Shown here: in pieces, positions 31,947 through 38,595 of the stretch
Position numbering within the stretch: position 1 is the stretch's first letter
Layout: the number at the start of each line of letters is the position of its first letter
Assembly (NCBI GenBank): GCA_948467605.1
Contig: CAOKET010000015.1
Location: forward strand, 1-38,595
Direction of reading: 5' to 3'
From: an uncultured Mycoplasmatota bacterium
Lineage (GTDB): Bacteria; Bacillota_I; Bacilli_A; RF39; UBA660
DNA: 38,595 nucleotides
Position numbers and translations under genes: made by a program
Notes under the pieces: model-generated
What the model saw: the letters and a program-made list of their open reading frames with translations, nothing else
Told to the model about the DNA's origin: nothing
Databases searched by the model: none

Positions 31947-33866
31947 ATGAAAAAACTTAAATTTTTCTTTAAATTAGCACTGTTTTTTTTAATATTTGGA
32001 ATATTAGTTATAACAGGTTTATATATATATGCTAAGGTAACACCAAAGTTTAATATTAAAAATTCTAATAGTATTGTTCTATTAGATCGTAATGATGAAG
32101 TTTTTTTTGAAAGTAATGGTTCTTCTAGTTGGATAGCATTAAATGATATTTCTCCTTATTTAATTCAAGCAACTATAGCAACTGAAGATAAAAATTTCTA
32201 TAAGCATTTTGGTTTTGACTTTCCAAGAATACTAAAGGCAATATATACTAATATTAAAACAAGATCTAAAAGTGTTGGTGCCTCTACTATAACTCAACAA
32301 TATGCTAGAAATTTATATCTTTCTATGGAAAAAACATGGAGTAGAAAAATAGAAGAGGCATGGCTTTCTTTTAAAATGGAAATCGATTATGAAAAGGATG
32401 ATATATTGGAAGGTTATTTAAATACAATTAATTATGGTCTTGGAAATTATGGTATTGAGAATGCTAGCCAGTTTTATTTTAATAAAAGTGCTAAAGATTT
32501 AGATTTAGCAGAGGCATCTATTTTAGCAGGTATTCCTAAATCTCCTTCAAATTATTCTCCTATTACTGATTTAATTGAATCTAAAAAACGTCAAAAAGTT
32601 ATTTTAAGTATGATGGTTAAAAATAAATATATTTCGCAGGAAGAAGCAGATGAGGCATTTAATCAAGAACTTACATTTATAGGTAAAAAGGAAAAACTTA
32701 ATTTATCTACACTTATGTATTACGAAGATGCGGTTCTTAAAGAATTAAATAGTATAAGTTCAATACCAAGTTCTCTTTTATCAACAGGTGGTATTAAAAT
32801 ATATACAAATTTTGATGTTGATGCTCAAACTATATTAGAGAACGCTATTGATAATAATATTGATTCTACTTCTAACTTGCAAGTATCAAGTGCTATGATA
32901 GAACCAAATACGGGAAAGGTTATTGCTCTTGTTGGTGGAAAAGATTATAGTGTTTCACAGTTTAATCGCGCTACTCAATCTAAAAGACAGATTGGTTCTA
33001 CTATGAAGCCATTTCTTTATTATGCCGCTTTAGAAAATGGATTTACCCCTTCTTCTGTTTTTAAGTCTGAAGAAACTGTTTTTACATTTAGCGATAATTC
33101 TACTTATGCACCTAAAAACTATGCCGAAAAGTATGGAAATAAAGATATTTCTTTAGCAGCTGCTCTTGCTTATTCAGATAATATATATGCAGTTAAGACA
33201 CATCTTTTTTTAGGTGAGGAAACTCTTGTTGATATTGCAAATAGGGTTGGTATAAAAACCTCATTAGAGGCAATTCCTTCTCTTCCTTTAGGGACCATTG
33301 AAATTAATTTACTTGATTTACTTGGTGGATATAATACTTTGGCAAATGATGGTGTTAAAGTGGATAATTATTTTATTAGGAAAATTGAGGATAGTAATGG
33401 AAATGTATTATATGAGCATAAAGATTCTAGCGATACAGTACTTAATAAAAGTTTAGTTTTTATTTTAAATGAATTATTAACAGGAAGTTATGATGTAAAT
33501 TTAATAGATTATATTTCTCCTACTTGTATATCTCTTGCTTCTTCTTTAACAAATAAATATTCTTTAAAGAGTGGTTCAACTGATACAGATGTATGGGCAG
33601 TTGGGTATAATAAAAATATTTTAGTTGGTGTATGGACTGGTTATGATAACAATAATTATATACCAAATGAGGAAAGAAGTATTTCTAAAAATATTTGGGG
33701 TCAAGTTGTTGAAAATTATTTATCTGACAAAGAAGTAGAGTGGTATGAAATGCCAAGTAATGTAGTAGGTGTTTTTGTAAATCCTATTACAGGAAATATT
33801 GCTACTAATGATGATAAAAATAGAAAAATTCTGTACTATTTAAAAGGTACAGAACCAGTTAACTAA
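31947..33866 (+). CDS. Class A penicillin-binding protein (PBP1A type)
   Basis: Bifunctional peptidoglycan synthase. 639 aa: N-terminal TM (9-29); GT51 glycosyltransferase domain with catalytic E80 in EDKNFYKHFG and STITQQYARNL; transpeptidase with STMK (351-354), SDN (410-412) and KSG (541-543, in place of the usual KTG). Acts outside the membrane. Ribosome binding site GGTGGTG. The C-terminal domain ends at VGVFVNPITGN followed by a short tail. Could be named ponA/pbp1A/pbpF; orthology not decidable by eye. Confidence 0.94.
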   Translation: MKKLKFFFKLALFFLIFGILVITGLYIYAKVTPKFNIKNSNSIVLLDRNDEVFFESNGSSSWIALNDISPYLIQATIATEDKNFYKHFGFDFPRILKAIYTNIKTRSKSVGASTITQQYARNLYLSMEKTWSRKIEEAWLSFKMEIDYEKDDILEGYLNTINYGLGNYGIENASQFYFNKSAKDLDLAEASILAGIPKSPSNYSPITDLIESKKRQKVILSMMVKNKYISQEEADEAFNQELTFIGKKEKLNLSTLMYYEDAVLKELNSISSIPSSLLSTGGIKIYTNFDVDAQTILENAIDNNIDSTSNLQVSSAMIEPNTGKVIALVGGKDYSVSQFNRATQSKRQIGSTMKPFLYYAALENGFTPSSVFKSEETVFTFSDNSTYAPKNYAEKYGNKDISLAAALAYSDNIYAVKTHLFLGEETLVDIANRVGIKTSLEAIPSLPLGTIEINLLDLLGGYNTLANDGVKVDNYFIRKIEDSNGNVLYEHKDSSDTVLNKSLVFILNELLTGSYDVNLIDYISPTCISLASSLTNKYSLKSGSTDTDVWAVGYNKNILVGVWTGYDNNNYIPNEERSISKNIWGQVVENYLSDKEVEWYEMPSNVVGVFVNPITGNIATNDDKNRKILYYLKGTEPVN

Positions 33867-34504
33867 TTAATTGTAACGTTTGCTGATGCAGAATATGTTC
33901 TATTATTAACTATCAATGTATATATTATTTGATGTGTTCCTGGCATATTTTTCATGTTTTTACAATTTTCTTTAGTTGTATCTCCAGTTTTATTTATTTT
34001 ACAAGTATATGTAATTGCACTCTTATAGTCTATTCCTGTTTCATCTGTTACTGTTACTTGTTCTAATAATTTATTGACAAAATAATTTTCTCTTGAAGAT
34101 ATTTCTATATCCGAAGCATTTATATATATATTTGGTTCTTTTATACCTTCTATATATTCGGAAATCATAGATTTACCTTCTTTTTTTATGTTAACATATG
34201 TATTTGTATTCCAAGGTTTTGATGTAAGTGGATCTAGTTGATTTCCATCAATAAGTGACTCTGTTACTAATGTTGAATAACTAATTCCTATATTTCCTGT
34301 TGAATTTAGGAAATTCATTACATCCTCATTTTGAGTTACATATAGTTCTGCTGCACTTTTTATTTCATTTATTATTGTTTCGTGTTCTCTTTTCTTTTTC
34401 TTATCTATACTGTTAAATATTGAAGGTACTGTTACTAATAATAATATTCCCATTATAACTAAAACTGCCATGATTTCTACTAACGTGAATCCTTTATTCT
34501 TCAT
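33863..34504 (-). CDS. Type IV pilin-like / pseudopilin protein
   Basis: 213 aa with a class III prepilin leader: KNKG then FTLVEIMAVLVIMGIL, with cleavage after Gly5 and E at position +5 of the mature protein. The remaining sequence is a helix with charged KKKKREHE followed by a beta-rich C-terminal domain ending YSASANVTIN. Two Cys in YTCKINKTGDTTKENCKN may form a disulfide. No pilus ATPase, platform protein or prepilin peptidase is in the window. Its stop overlaps the PBP stop on the other strand; own promoter upstream. Confidence 0.88.
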   Translation of the reverse strand: MKNKGFTLVEIMAVLVIMGILLLVTVPSIFNSIDKKKKREHETIINEIKSAAELYVTQNEDVMNFLNSTGNIGISYSTLVTESLIDGNQLDPLTSKPWNTNTYVNIKKEGKSMISEYIEGIKEPNIYINASDIEISSRENYFVNKLLEQVTVTDETGIDYKSAITYTCKINKTGDTTKENCKNMKNMPGTHQIIYTLIVNNRTYSASANVTIN

Positions 34505-34525
34505 ATTAACACATCCTCTAGAATA

Positions 34526-34554
34526 ATAATACTTTTTTTATTAACAAGTGTCAA
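34526..34554 (-). promoter_or_regulatory. Promoter of the pilin-like gene
   Basis: Minus strand TTGACA (34549-34554), 17 bases, TATTAT (34526-34531), with GAGGATG as ribosome binding site before the ATG at 34504. It adjoins the noc terminator. Confidence 0.8.
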
Positions 34555-34555
34555 G

Positions 34556-34582
34556 GCAAAAAAAATAAGCAAATGCTTATTT
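34556..34582 (-). terminator. Terminator of noc
   Basis: Minus strand AAATAAGC/GCTTATTT stem with a 4-base loop and eight T; overlaps the noc stop codon. Confidence 0.85.
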
Positions 34583-35725
34583 CTGTATTTTTATTACTAC
34601 TTGATATGATTGTTCATAATCAAATTCTTCAAGATCTACTATAAATCCTTCTCTTTGAATATTATTAACAGTTTGTCTTATATCACTTATTATAGGTCTT
34701 ATATCTCTTTTTGAAGTTTGTAATGGTTGATTTAAATTTGGATTAAACTCTGGCATTGGTGTTGTATTCATATTTGGGTTAAAATTAGATTGGTTATTAA
34801 ATCCTTGATTAAACTCTGGCATTTCATTTTGAGTCTTTAATAAATTATCTATTTGACTCATTTTTTTCATTGATGAATCATCTATATCTTGGAAGTCTAC
34901 ATCCATATTTAATTCTTCTGTATTGTTATTTACTGGTCCATTATTTAGGTTTATAAAATTATTATTATCAATTACTGATGACATATTTTCCGCTAATGGT
35001 TGCTCTATAATAGGTGATACTGGCTCAGTTCGTGGTTGTTCTATAGGTGAATTAATAAAAGAAGTATTTTCTTTATTCATTTCTTTTCCTCCATCCTCAC
35101 TTGCATCCGGATTTGTTTCTATTAATTCTTTAATTGCTGCATCTGCTTGTCTTACTGTCATTCTTTCACTTATAATTCTATTTAACATCTTTACTTGTAA
35201 TTCTTCATTTTTTATTGATAGTAAACTTCTAGCATGTCTTTCTGATATTTTATTTGCAAGAAGGGCTTCTTGTGCATCTTCACTTAAATTTAATAATCTC
35301 ATTTTATTGGATATTCCAGGTTGTGATTTTCCCAATCTCTTTGCCAAATCTTCTTGTGTTAAATATCCTCTATCAAGTAATTGTTGAAAAGATTTCGCTT
35401 CTTCTATAGCACTTAGTTGTTTTCTTTGAATATTTTCAACAAGTGCTACTTCTGCACTTTCATTGTCATCTAGATTCATTACTATTGCTGGTACTTTTTC
35501 TAAACCTGCTAGGGTTGATGCTTTATATCTTCTCTCGCCTGCTATTATTTCGTATTTATCACCTAAACGTCTTAATACTAGAGGTTGAATTACTCCATGT
35601 TCTTTTATAGAAGCGGTTAATTCTTTCATTGCATCTTCATCAAATGTTAATCTTGGTTGAAATCTATTAGGAATTATATCATCAAGTGATACTTCATATA
35701 TTTCCTTTTCCATATTATTATTCAT
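34577..35725 (-). CDS. noc: ParB-family nucleoid occlusion protein Noc
   Basis: CTP-dependent DNA clamp. 382 aa: NRFQPR, CTP-binding GERRYKAS (63-70), ENIQRKQLSAIEEA, HTH AKRLGKSQPGISNKMRLL and a C-terminal dimer domain (about 335-382). DNA-reading residues at the four positions that separate Noc from ParB read Q135, K141, N146 and R163 (Noc: Q, K, K, R; ParB: R, T, A, G), so I favour Noc. Location after rsmG supports this. Unlike B. subtilis Noc it lacks the N-terminal amphipathic membrane helix. An Asn-rich, disordered linker of about 120 residues (about 215-335) makes it about 100 aa longer than usual. Ribosome binding site AGGAGGT. Confidence 0.85.
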   Translation of the reverse strand: MNNNMEKEIYEVSLDDIIPNRFQPRLTFDEDAMKELTASIKEHGVIQPLVLRRLGDKYEIIAGERRYKASTLAGLEKVPAIVMNLDDNESAEVALVENIQRKQLSAIEEAKSFQQLLDRGYLTQEDLAKRLGKSQPGISNKMRLLNLSEDAQEALLANKISERHARSLLSIKNEELQVKMLNRIISERMTVRQADAAIKELIETNPDASEDGGKEMNKENTSFINSPIEQPRTEPVSPIIEQPLAENMSSVIDNNNFINLNNGPVNNNTEELNMDVDFQDIDDSSMKKMSQIDNLLKTQNEMPEFNQGFNNQSNFNPNMNTTPMPEFNPNLNQPLQTSKRDIRPIISDIRQTVNNIQREGFIVDLEEFDYEQSYQVVIKIQK

Positions 35726-35742
35726 TTTGCAGACCTCCTAAT

Positions 35743-35760
35743 TATTCTATTATTAGAATA
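35743..35760. other. 18-base inverted repeat upstream of noc
   Basis: TATTCTA/TAGAATA with a 4-base loop, between rsmG and the noc ribosome binding site. No T tract, so a terminator is unlikely; possibly an operator or leader hairpin. Confidence 0.4.
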
Positions 35761-35777
35761 CATTATTTTTCAAAATT

Positions 35778-36485
35778 TTACAATGGATTTTTAGAAATTT
35801 GTTTAAATTCTCTTGGATAATGTTTAGGAGTTTTTTTTAATTTTATAAATTTTATTAATGTTCTTGGTTCATTTATCTTAGGTAATAATATATTTTTAGT
35901 ACTATCTATTTTTGCATCTAATTTCTTTATTGCATTTAATGAGTTTTTTATTTCTTCTTCTGCATTAGTAGATTTCATTGCTATAAAATATCCATTTTCT
36001 TTAACAAGGGCAAAGCTTAATTCTAATAGTACATTTAATTTTGCTACTGCACGAGATGTTACTACATCATATTTTTCCCTTGTGTCTTTGGCATATACCT
36101 CTGCTCTTGAATTTATTATATCTAAGTTTTCTAAGTTTAATTGTTCTTTTACATCTTCTAGAAATTTAATTCTTTTAGTTAACGAATCGACTAATGTTAT
36201 ATGTATATTAGGAAATACTATTTTTATTACTATACCAGGAAATCCAGCACCTGTACCAATATCACATAATGTTTCTACTTTATTTAAATCTATTATTTTA
36301 TTAATACTTAAACTGTCATAAAAATGTTTAATAAATACACTTTCTTTTTCTGTTATACTAGTTAAGTTTATTTTACTGTTCCAGTTGATTAATAAATTAT
36401 AATAAGTCATTAACTGTTCATATTGTTTATCAGTTATCTCTATATTTATATCACTTAAATACTCATTAAAAATATTTTTTTCCAT
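35778..36485 (-). CDS. rsmG: 16S rRNA (guanine-N7) methyltransferase RsmG
   Basis: SAM-dependent methyltransferase for G527 of 16S rRNA. 235 aa with NWNSKINLTS, HFYDSL and the SAM motif DIGTGAGFPG (75-84), then TSRAVAKL and FIAMKS. ATG overlaps mnmG by 20 bases with AAAGGAG inside the mnmG end. Same order as in B. subtilis. Confidence 0.95.
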   Translation of the reverse strand: MEKNIFNEYLSDINIEITDKQYEQLMTYYNLLINWNSKINLTSITEKESVFIKHFYDSLSINKIIDLNKVETLCDIGTGAGFPGIVIKIVFPNIHITLVDSLTKRIKFLEDVKEQLNLENLDIINSRAEVYAKDTREKYDVVTSRAVAKLNVLLELSFALVKENGYFIAMKSTNAEEEIKNSLNAIKKLDAKIDSTKNILLPKINEPRTLIKFIKLKKTPKHYPREFKQISKNPL

Positions 36486-38340
36486 AGTACTCCTTTTTCA
36501 AATATACCATTAATATTGATATATCAGATGGATTTACTCCACTTATTCTTATTGCTTGTCCTATTGAAGTTGGTCTTACTTCGTTTAGTTTTTGTCTTGC
36601 TTCACTTGCTATATTTTTTATATTATTGTAATCAATATCTTCTGGAATGATTTTATTATCTAATTCTAACATTTTTTCTGCTTCTTTAGTTGCTTTTTTT
36701 ATATAACCCTCATATTTACAATTTATTACTACTTGGTTTATTATTTCTAGGTCATAATTTTTATCTATCATATTTAATTTCAATATTTTATCATATGTAA
36801 TCTCTGGCCTTCTTAGTAAATCATATAGAGTTATGCCATCTTTTAGTGGTGTTGTTCCTAAATTTTCTAATATATCATTACTTGATGGTGTTATTTTTAT
36901 ACTTTTTAATTTGTCTTCTAATTCCCTTATTTGATTTTCTTTATCTATAAGTTTATTATATTTTTGTTCATTTATAAGTCCTACTTCATGACCATATTTT
37001 CTCAATCTTAAATCTGCATTATCATTTCTTAATAGAAGTCTATATTCTGCACGAGATGTTAATAATCTATATGGATCCCTTATCCCCTTTGTTACTAAAT
37101 CATCTATTAATACTCCTATATATGCCTCATTTCTTTTTAATATTAGTGGTTTTTTTCCTTCTAATTTTAAAGAAGCATTTATTCCTGCCATTAGACCTTG
37201 ACATGCGGCTTCTTCATAACCACTTGTGCCATTTATTTGTCCTGCAGTGAAGAGATTTTCTAATATTTTATTTTCTAAAGAGAGTTTCATTTGTGTTGGA
37301 TATATTGCATCATATTCTATCGCATAAGCATATTTTAATATTTTAGCATGTTCTAATCCAGGTAAACTGTGAACCATTTTTTCCTGTATATCATGTGGCA
37401 TTGATGTTGAAAATCCTTGTATATATATATCATCATAATATCTACTTTCTGGTTCTAAAAATAGTTGATGTCTTTCTTTATCTTTAAATCTTACAACTTT
37501 ATCTTCAATTGATGGGCAATATCTTGGACCTACTCCTGTTATATCATCTAATCCACCATACATACTAGATTTATTTAAATTTTCTCTTATTATTTTATGA
37601 GTTTCTTCTGTTGTATAAGTTAAATAGCATGATATTTGATCTTCTATTTTATATTTTGCTTCTTCATCATAACTAAATGTTAAAGTATTAGAATCTCCAT
37701 TTTCTTCTTTTGCTTTAGAAAAATCAATACTATTTCTATCTATTCTTTGTGGTGTTCCTGTCTTTAATCTTATTATTTGTAATCCATAATTTTTTAAATT
37801 ATCGCTTAAGTGATTACTTGGCTTTTCTCCATGTGGTCCTTGTCTTGTTCTTGTATCACCTACCATTATATCCGCCTTTAGATACGTTCCAGTAGTTAAT
37901 ATTACTATTTTACTTTCTATTTTCTCTCCATTATCTAATATTACTCCATTAACTTTAGAGTTATCCACAATTAAATTTTCTACCATTCCCTCTTTAATTG
38001 TTAAATTATCTTGGTTTTGTAATGTTTTCAACATTTCCTGTGGATAAGTTATTTTATCTGCTTGTGCTCTTAATGATTGCACTGCTGGTCCTTTTCCTAC
38101 ATTAAGCATTTTTATTTGTATTAAACTTTTATCTGCATTTATACCCATTTCTCCACCTAAAGCATCTATTTCTCTTACTACGATACCTTTTGCTGAGCCA
38201 CCAATAGATGGATTACATGGCATATCTGCTATATTATTTATATTTCCTGTTATTAGTAGAGTTTTATGTCCCATTCTTGAACACGCTAAAGATGCTTCAC
38301 ATCCAGCATGACCTCCACCTACTATTATTACTTCATACAT
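36466..38340 (-). CDS. mnmG: tRNA uridine-5-carboxymethylaminomethyl synthesis enzyme MnmG (GidA)
   Basis: FAD-dependent partner of MnmE modifying U34 of tRNAs. 624 aa, full length: dinucleotide-binding GGGHAGCEA (8-16), CNPSIGGSAKGI, GTYLK, the MnmG signature GPRYCPSIEDKV and RPEITYDKIL, and the C-terminal ARQKLNEVRPTSIGQA. mnmE is not adjacent within the window (the upstream gene is different). Ribosome binding site GAGGTG, promoter at 38365-38393. Confidence 0.96.
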   Translation of the reverse strand: MYEVIIVGGGHAGCEASLACSRMGHKTLLITGNINNIADMPCNPSIGGSAKGIVVREIDALGGEMGINADKSLIQIKMLNVGKGPAVQSLRAQADKITYPQEMLKTLQNQDNLTIKEGMVENLIVDNSKVNGVILDNGEKIESKIVILTTGTYLKADIMVGDTRTRQGPHGEKPSNHLSDNLKNYGLQIIRLKTGTPQRIDRNSIDFSKAKEENGDSNTLTFSYDEEAKYKIEDQISCYLTYTTEETHKIIRENLNKSSMYGGLDDITGVGPRYCPSIEDKVVRFKDKERHQLFLEPESRYYDDIYIQGFSTSMPHDIQEKMVHSLPGLEHAKILKYAYAIEYDAIYPTQMKLSLENKILENLFTAGQINGTSGYEEAACQGLMAGINASLKLEGKKPLILKRNEAYIGVLIDDLVTKGIRDPYRLLTSRAEYRLLLRNDNADLRLRKYGHEVGLINEQKYNKLIDKENQIRELEDKLKSIKITPSSNDILENLGTTPLKDGITLYDLLRRPEITYDKILKLNMIDKNYDLEIINQVVINCKYEGYIKKATKEAEKMLELDNKIIPEDIDYNNIKNIASEARQKLNEVRPTSIGQAIRISGVNPSDISILMVYLKKEYYGKKYF

Positions 38341-38364
38341 AGTTACACCTCTTTTGTCTTTTTT

Positions 38365-38393
38365 ATTATACTATTGTTTAGTAAGTCATACAA
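38365..38393 (-). promoter_or_regulatory. mnmG promoter
   Basis: Minus strand TTGTAT (38388-38393), 17 bases, TATAAT (38365-38370), about 25 bases before the ATG. Confidence 0.65.
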
Positions 38394-38425
38394 TAAAAAT
38401 ATTTTAATACATTATATATACTTAA

Positions 38426-38457
38426 ATAAAAAAATTAAGATTTTTAGTTTCTTAATT
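38426..38457 (-). terminator. Terminator of the gene at the right edge
   Basis: Minus strand AATTAAGA/TCTTAATT perfect stem, 9-base loop, T run. It lies 5 bases after the stop codon. Confidence 0.8.
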
Positions 38458-38461
38458 TATA

Positions 38462-38595
38462 TTATTCTTCTAATTTTTCTATTTCTTCTTTAGTAAGATT
38501 AGTGCATTTTATTATTATTGATATATCAATATTTTCCTTTAACATATTTCTTGCTATTTCCTTTTGTTCCTCTTTAGCACCTTGTTCAATTCCCT
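38462..38595 (-). CDS. C-terminal fragment of a probable PD-(D/E)XK (Rpn/transposase-like) protein
   Basis: Only the last 44 codons are in the window. They read GIEQGAKEEQKEIARNMLKE, then an NIDISIIIKCTNLTKEEIEKLEE ending. This helical tail (Gly-x-Glu repeat, EIARNMLKE, then a short TNLTKEEIEKL helix) is typical of the Rpn / PD-(D/E)XK nuclease family transposases common in gut Firmicutes. The catalytic part lies outside, so neither activity nor integrity can be judged. Confidence 0.6.
   Translation of the reverse strand, partial: GIEQGAKEEQKEIARNMLKENIDISIIIKCTNLTKEEIEKLEE

Noticed and set aside
1-38595. CRISPR arrays, tRNA or rRNA genes, insertion sequences, prophage
   Set aside because: No regularly spaced repeats, no tRNA-like cloverleaf, no transposase with terminal repeats and no phage structural genes were seen; only the edge fragment at 38462 belongs to a possibly mobile family.

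Overview
The window is very AT-rich and reads as the chromosome of a low-GC Gram-positive endospore former of the class Bacilli, probably an uncultured or host-associated lineage. The sporulation genes spoIIR, spoIID, spoIIQ and spoIIID are all present, together with Mbl, FtsEX, class A PBP, TagO and the RNA polymerase delta subunit. TGA is used as a stop, for example in the ATGA junctions at 11471-11474, 12109-12112 and 31471-31474, so the code is standard table 11. Gene order repeatedly matches Bacillus subtilis neighbourhoods: mnmG-rsmG-noc; ywiB-argS-rpoE; prfA-prmC-spoIIR; fba-murA2-rpmE; rpiB-ywzB-spoIID-spoIIQ-spoIIID-mbl; ftsE-ftsX.

Layout, left to right. 1-3757 (minus): ftsE, ftsX and a coiled-coil LytM hydrolase in one overlapping operon, then rsmA. 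3834-8288: cspA, then a complete agr-type peptide quorum-sensing system split into a plus-strand agrB-agrD pair and a converging minus-strand agrA-agrC pair, then tagO. agrD (43 codons, 4945-5076) is easily missed. 8396-10815 (plus): an alanine-racemase-family gene followed by a D-aspartate-ligase-like ATP-grasp gene, probably making and attaching a D-amino acid to cell wall precursors. 10830-14124 (minus): a small secreted protein, three membrane proteins and an ABC ATPase, looking like a bacteriocin or toxin-export/immunity type operon. 14297-21294 (minus): mbl, spoIIID, spoIIQ, spoIID, ywzB, rpiB, rpmE, an SGNH esterase, murA and fba.

21382-27044 is an accessory island between fba and spoIIR. 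It holds two tandem copies of a two-gene surface module. Gene A encodes a membrane protein with a cytoplasmic head, one TM helix, a Thr/Pro-rich stalk and an outer domain. Gene B encodes a secreted protein with an NPPTG sortase-type anchor. Both copies start from near-identical promoters with the same inverted repeat over the -10 box, and their sequences are a mosaic of nearly identical and strongly diverged blocks. A third gene in the older-looking unit is broken by an in-frame TAA. I recognise no family for A, B or C; this is the best candidate for something undescribed.

27047-38340: spoIIR, prmC, prfA, rpoE, argS, ywiB (with a probable ATT start), a class A PBP (plus), a lone type IV pilin-like protein, noc, rsmG and mnmG, ending in the C-terminus of a probable PD-(D/E)XK (Rpn-type) protein at the right edge. 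No rRNA, tRNA, CRISPR array or insertion sequence was seen. No gene-free stretch exceeds 300 bases; the longest is the cspA-agrB divergent region of about 280 bases.
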